This document shows positions 5,230 to 5,611 of a stretch of 5,611 bases of DNA, one piece after another. Within the stretch, counting starts at the first letter, position 1. Each line of letters opens with the position of its first letter. A model generated the notes under the pieces. It had not been told where the DNA came from and ran no database searches. It saw nothing but the letters and a program-made list of their open reading frames with translations. Position numbers and translations under genes: made by a program. The stretch is from Rickettsiaceae bacterium (lineage in GTDB: Bacteria > Pseudomonadota > Alphaproteobacteria > Rickettsiales > Rickettsiaceae). The stretch is taken from the NCBI GenBank assembly GCA_017995275.1, contig JAGOJE010000075.1, positions 1-5,611 of the forward strand, read 5' to 3'.

Positions 5230-5611
5230 GGGCTACGACACTTCTTAGTTCGGGAGAAATACGGGAGGATATAGTTTCTCAAATAATTGGTCACTATAAT
5301 GACATTCATTACTATGATATTTACATGATGTATGAGCCCACTTCGGGATTGCTCTTGTGTCAACCAGCTTCTGAGATTAGTATTGGGTATCAGGGAAACT
5401 CTGTTTTTATTACCGCTTCTGAAGGGATTACCGCAAAGTTTCGTATATTTTGCGAAGGTACGGCTCCGTTGATTTGTTTTGACGCTATAAAGAATAGCTC
5501 TATTGAGGCTTCTATAATAGATTTTTCTAGTGGGACGATGGCTAGGTGTTCTAATTCATGCGATGGTCATGTCAAAGTTTTTGCTCAGTATAATTCATTG
5601 AATGTTGATAC
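5226..5611 (+). CDS. Unrecognised protein, 5' part only (runs off the window)
   Basis: An open frame of 128 codons continues to the window edge without a stop. It starts MRATTLLSSGEIREDI, with no signal peptide or membrane segment visible in this part. An acidic and tyrosine-rich stretch (about 22-37, with HYYDIYMMYE) is followed by alternating hydrophobic/polar residues typical of beta structure (about 50-128), with five cysteines (45, 76, 84, 108, 112). I do not recognise the family. The ATG overlaps the stop of the 43-codon frame as ATGA; a TTG at 5214, four codons earlier in the same frame, is an alternative start. No good ribosome site is seen, consistent with coupling. Codon use is AT-rich like the rest of the window. 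Confidence 0.6.
   Translation, partial: MRATTLLSSGEIREDIVSQIIGHYNDIHYYDIYMMYEPTSGLLLCQPASEISIGYQGNSVFITASEGITAKFRIFCEGTAPLICFDAIKNSSIEASIIDFSSGTMARCSNSCDGHVKVFAQYNSLNVD

Overview
The window looks like a stretch of chromosome from an AT-rich alphaproteobacterium, most likely of the Rickettsiales type. Three things suggest this: the low-GC codon use, the gene order truB-rpsO-pnp (the order I recall for Rickettsia and relatives), and a GC-richer palindromic intergenic repeat that resembles the dispersed palindromic elements of that group. The assignment to an order is inference and I cannot name a species.

On the minus strand, reading from about 4673 down to 79, lie four complete genes: a secreted lytic transglycosylase; truB (tRNA pseudouridine-55 synthase), whose start overlaps the transglycosylase end by 8 bases; rpsO (ribosomal protein S15), 17 bases after truB with a strong GGAGG site; and pnp (polynucleotide phosphorylase, PNPase). 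All four end in TAA. The 272-base rpsO-pnp spacer holds two inverted repeats in series, two promoter candidates and small palindromes. This recalls the rpsO-pnp spacer of enteric bacteria, where termination and RNase III processing set pnp expression. PNPase keeps all its catalytic and RNA-binding domains and adds a long charged tail with twelve tandem Gly-Asp-Arg units encoded by a 9-bp repeat.

From 4674 to 4983 there is no gene. The first part is a very AT-rich stretch upstream of the transglycosylase. A compact, GC-richer composite palindromic element follows (core 4801-4935, with related flanks). The plus strand then carries a complete tRNA-Arg(TCT) with an encoded CCA end, a possible 43-codon ORF, and the first 128 codons of an unrecognised gene that runs off the window. 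These last two overlap as ATGA, which suggests translational coupling or a single gene broken by a frameshift.

Most of the window is conserved housekeeping (translation, RNA decay). The parts I cannot explain are the PNPase tail, the composite repeat next to the tRNA, and the unrecognised gene pair at the right edge. I found no CRISPR array, transposase, toxin-antitoxin pair or defence system.
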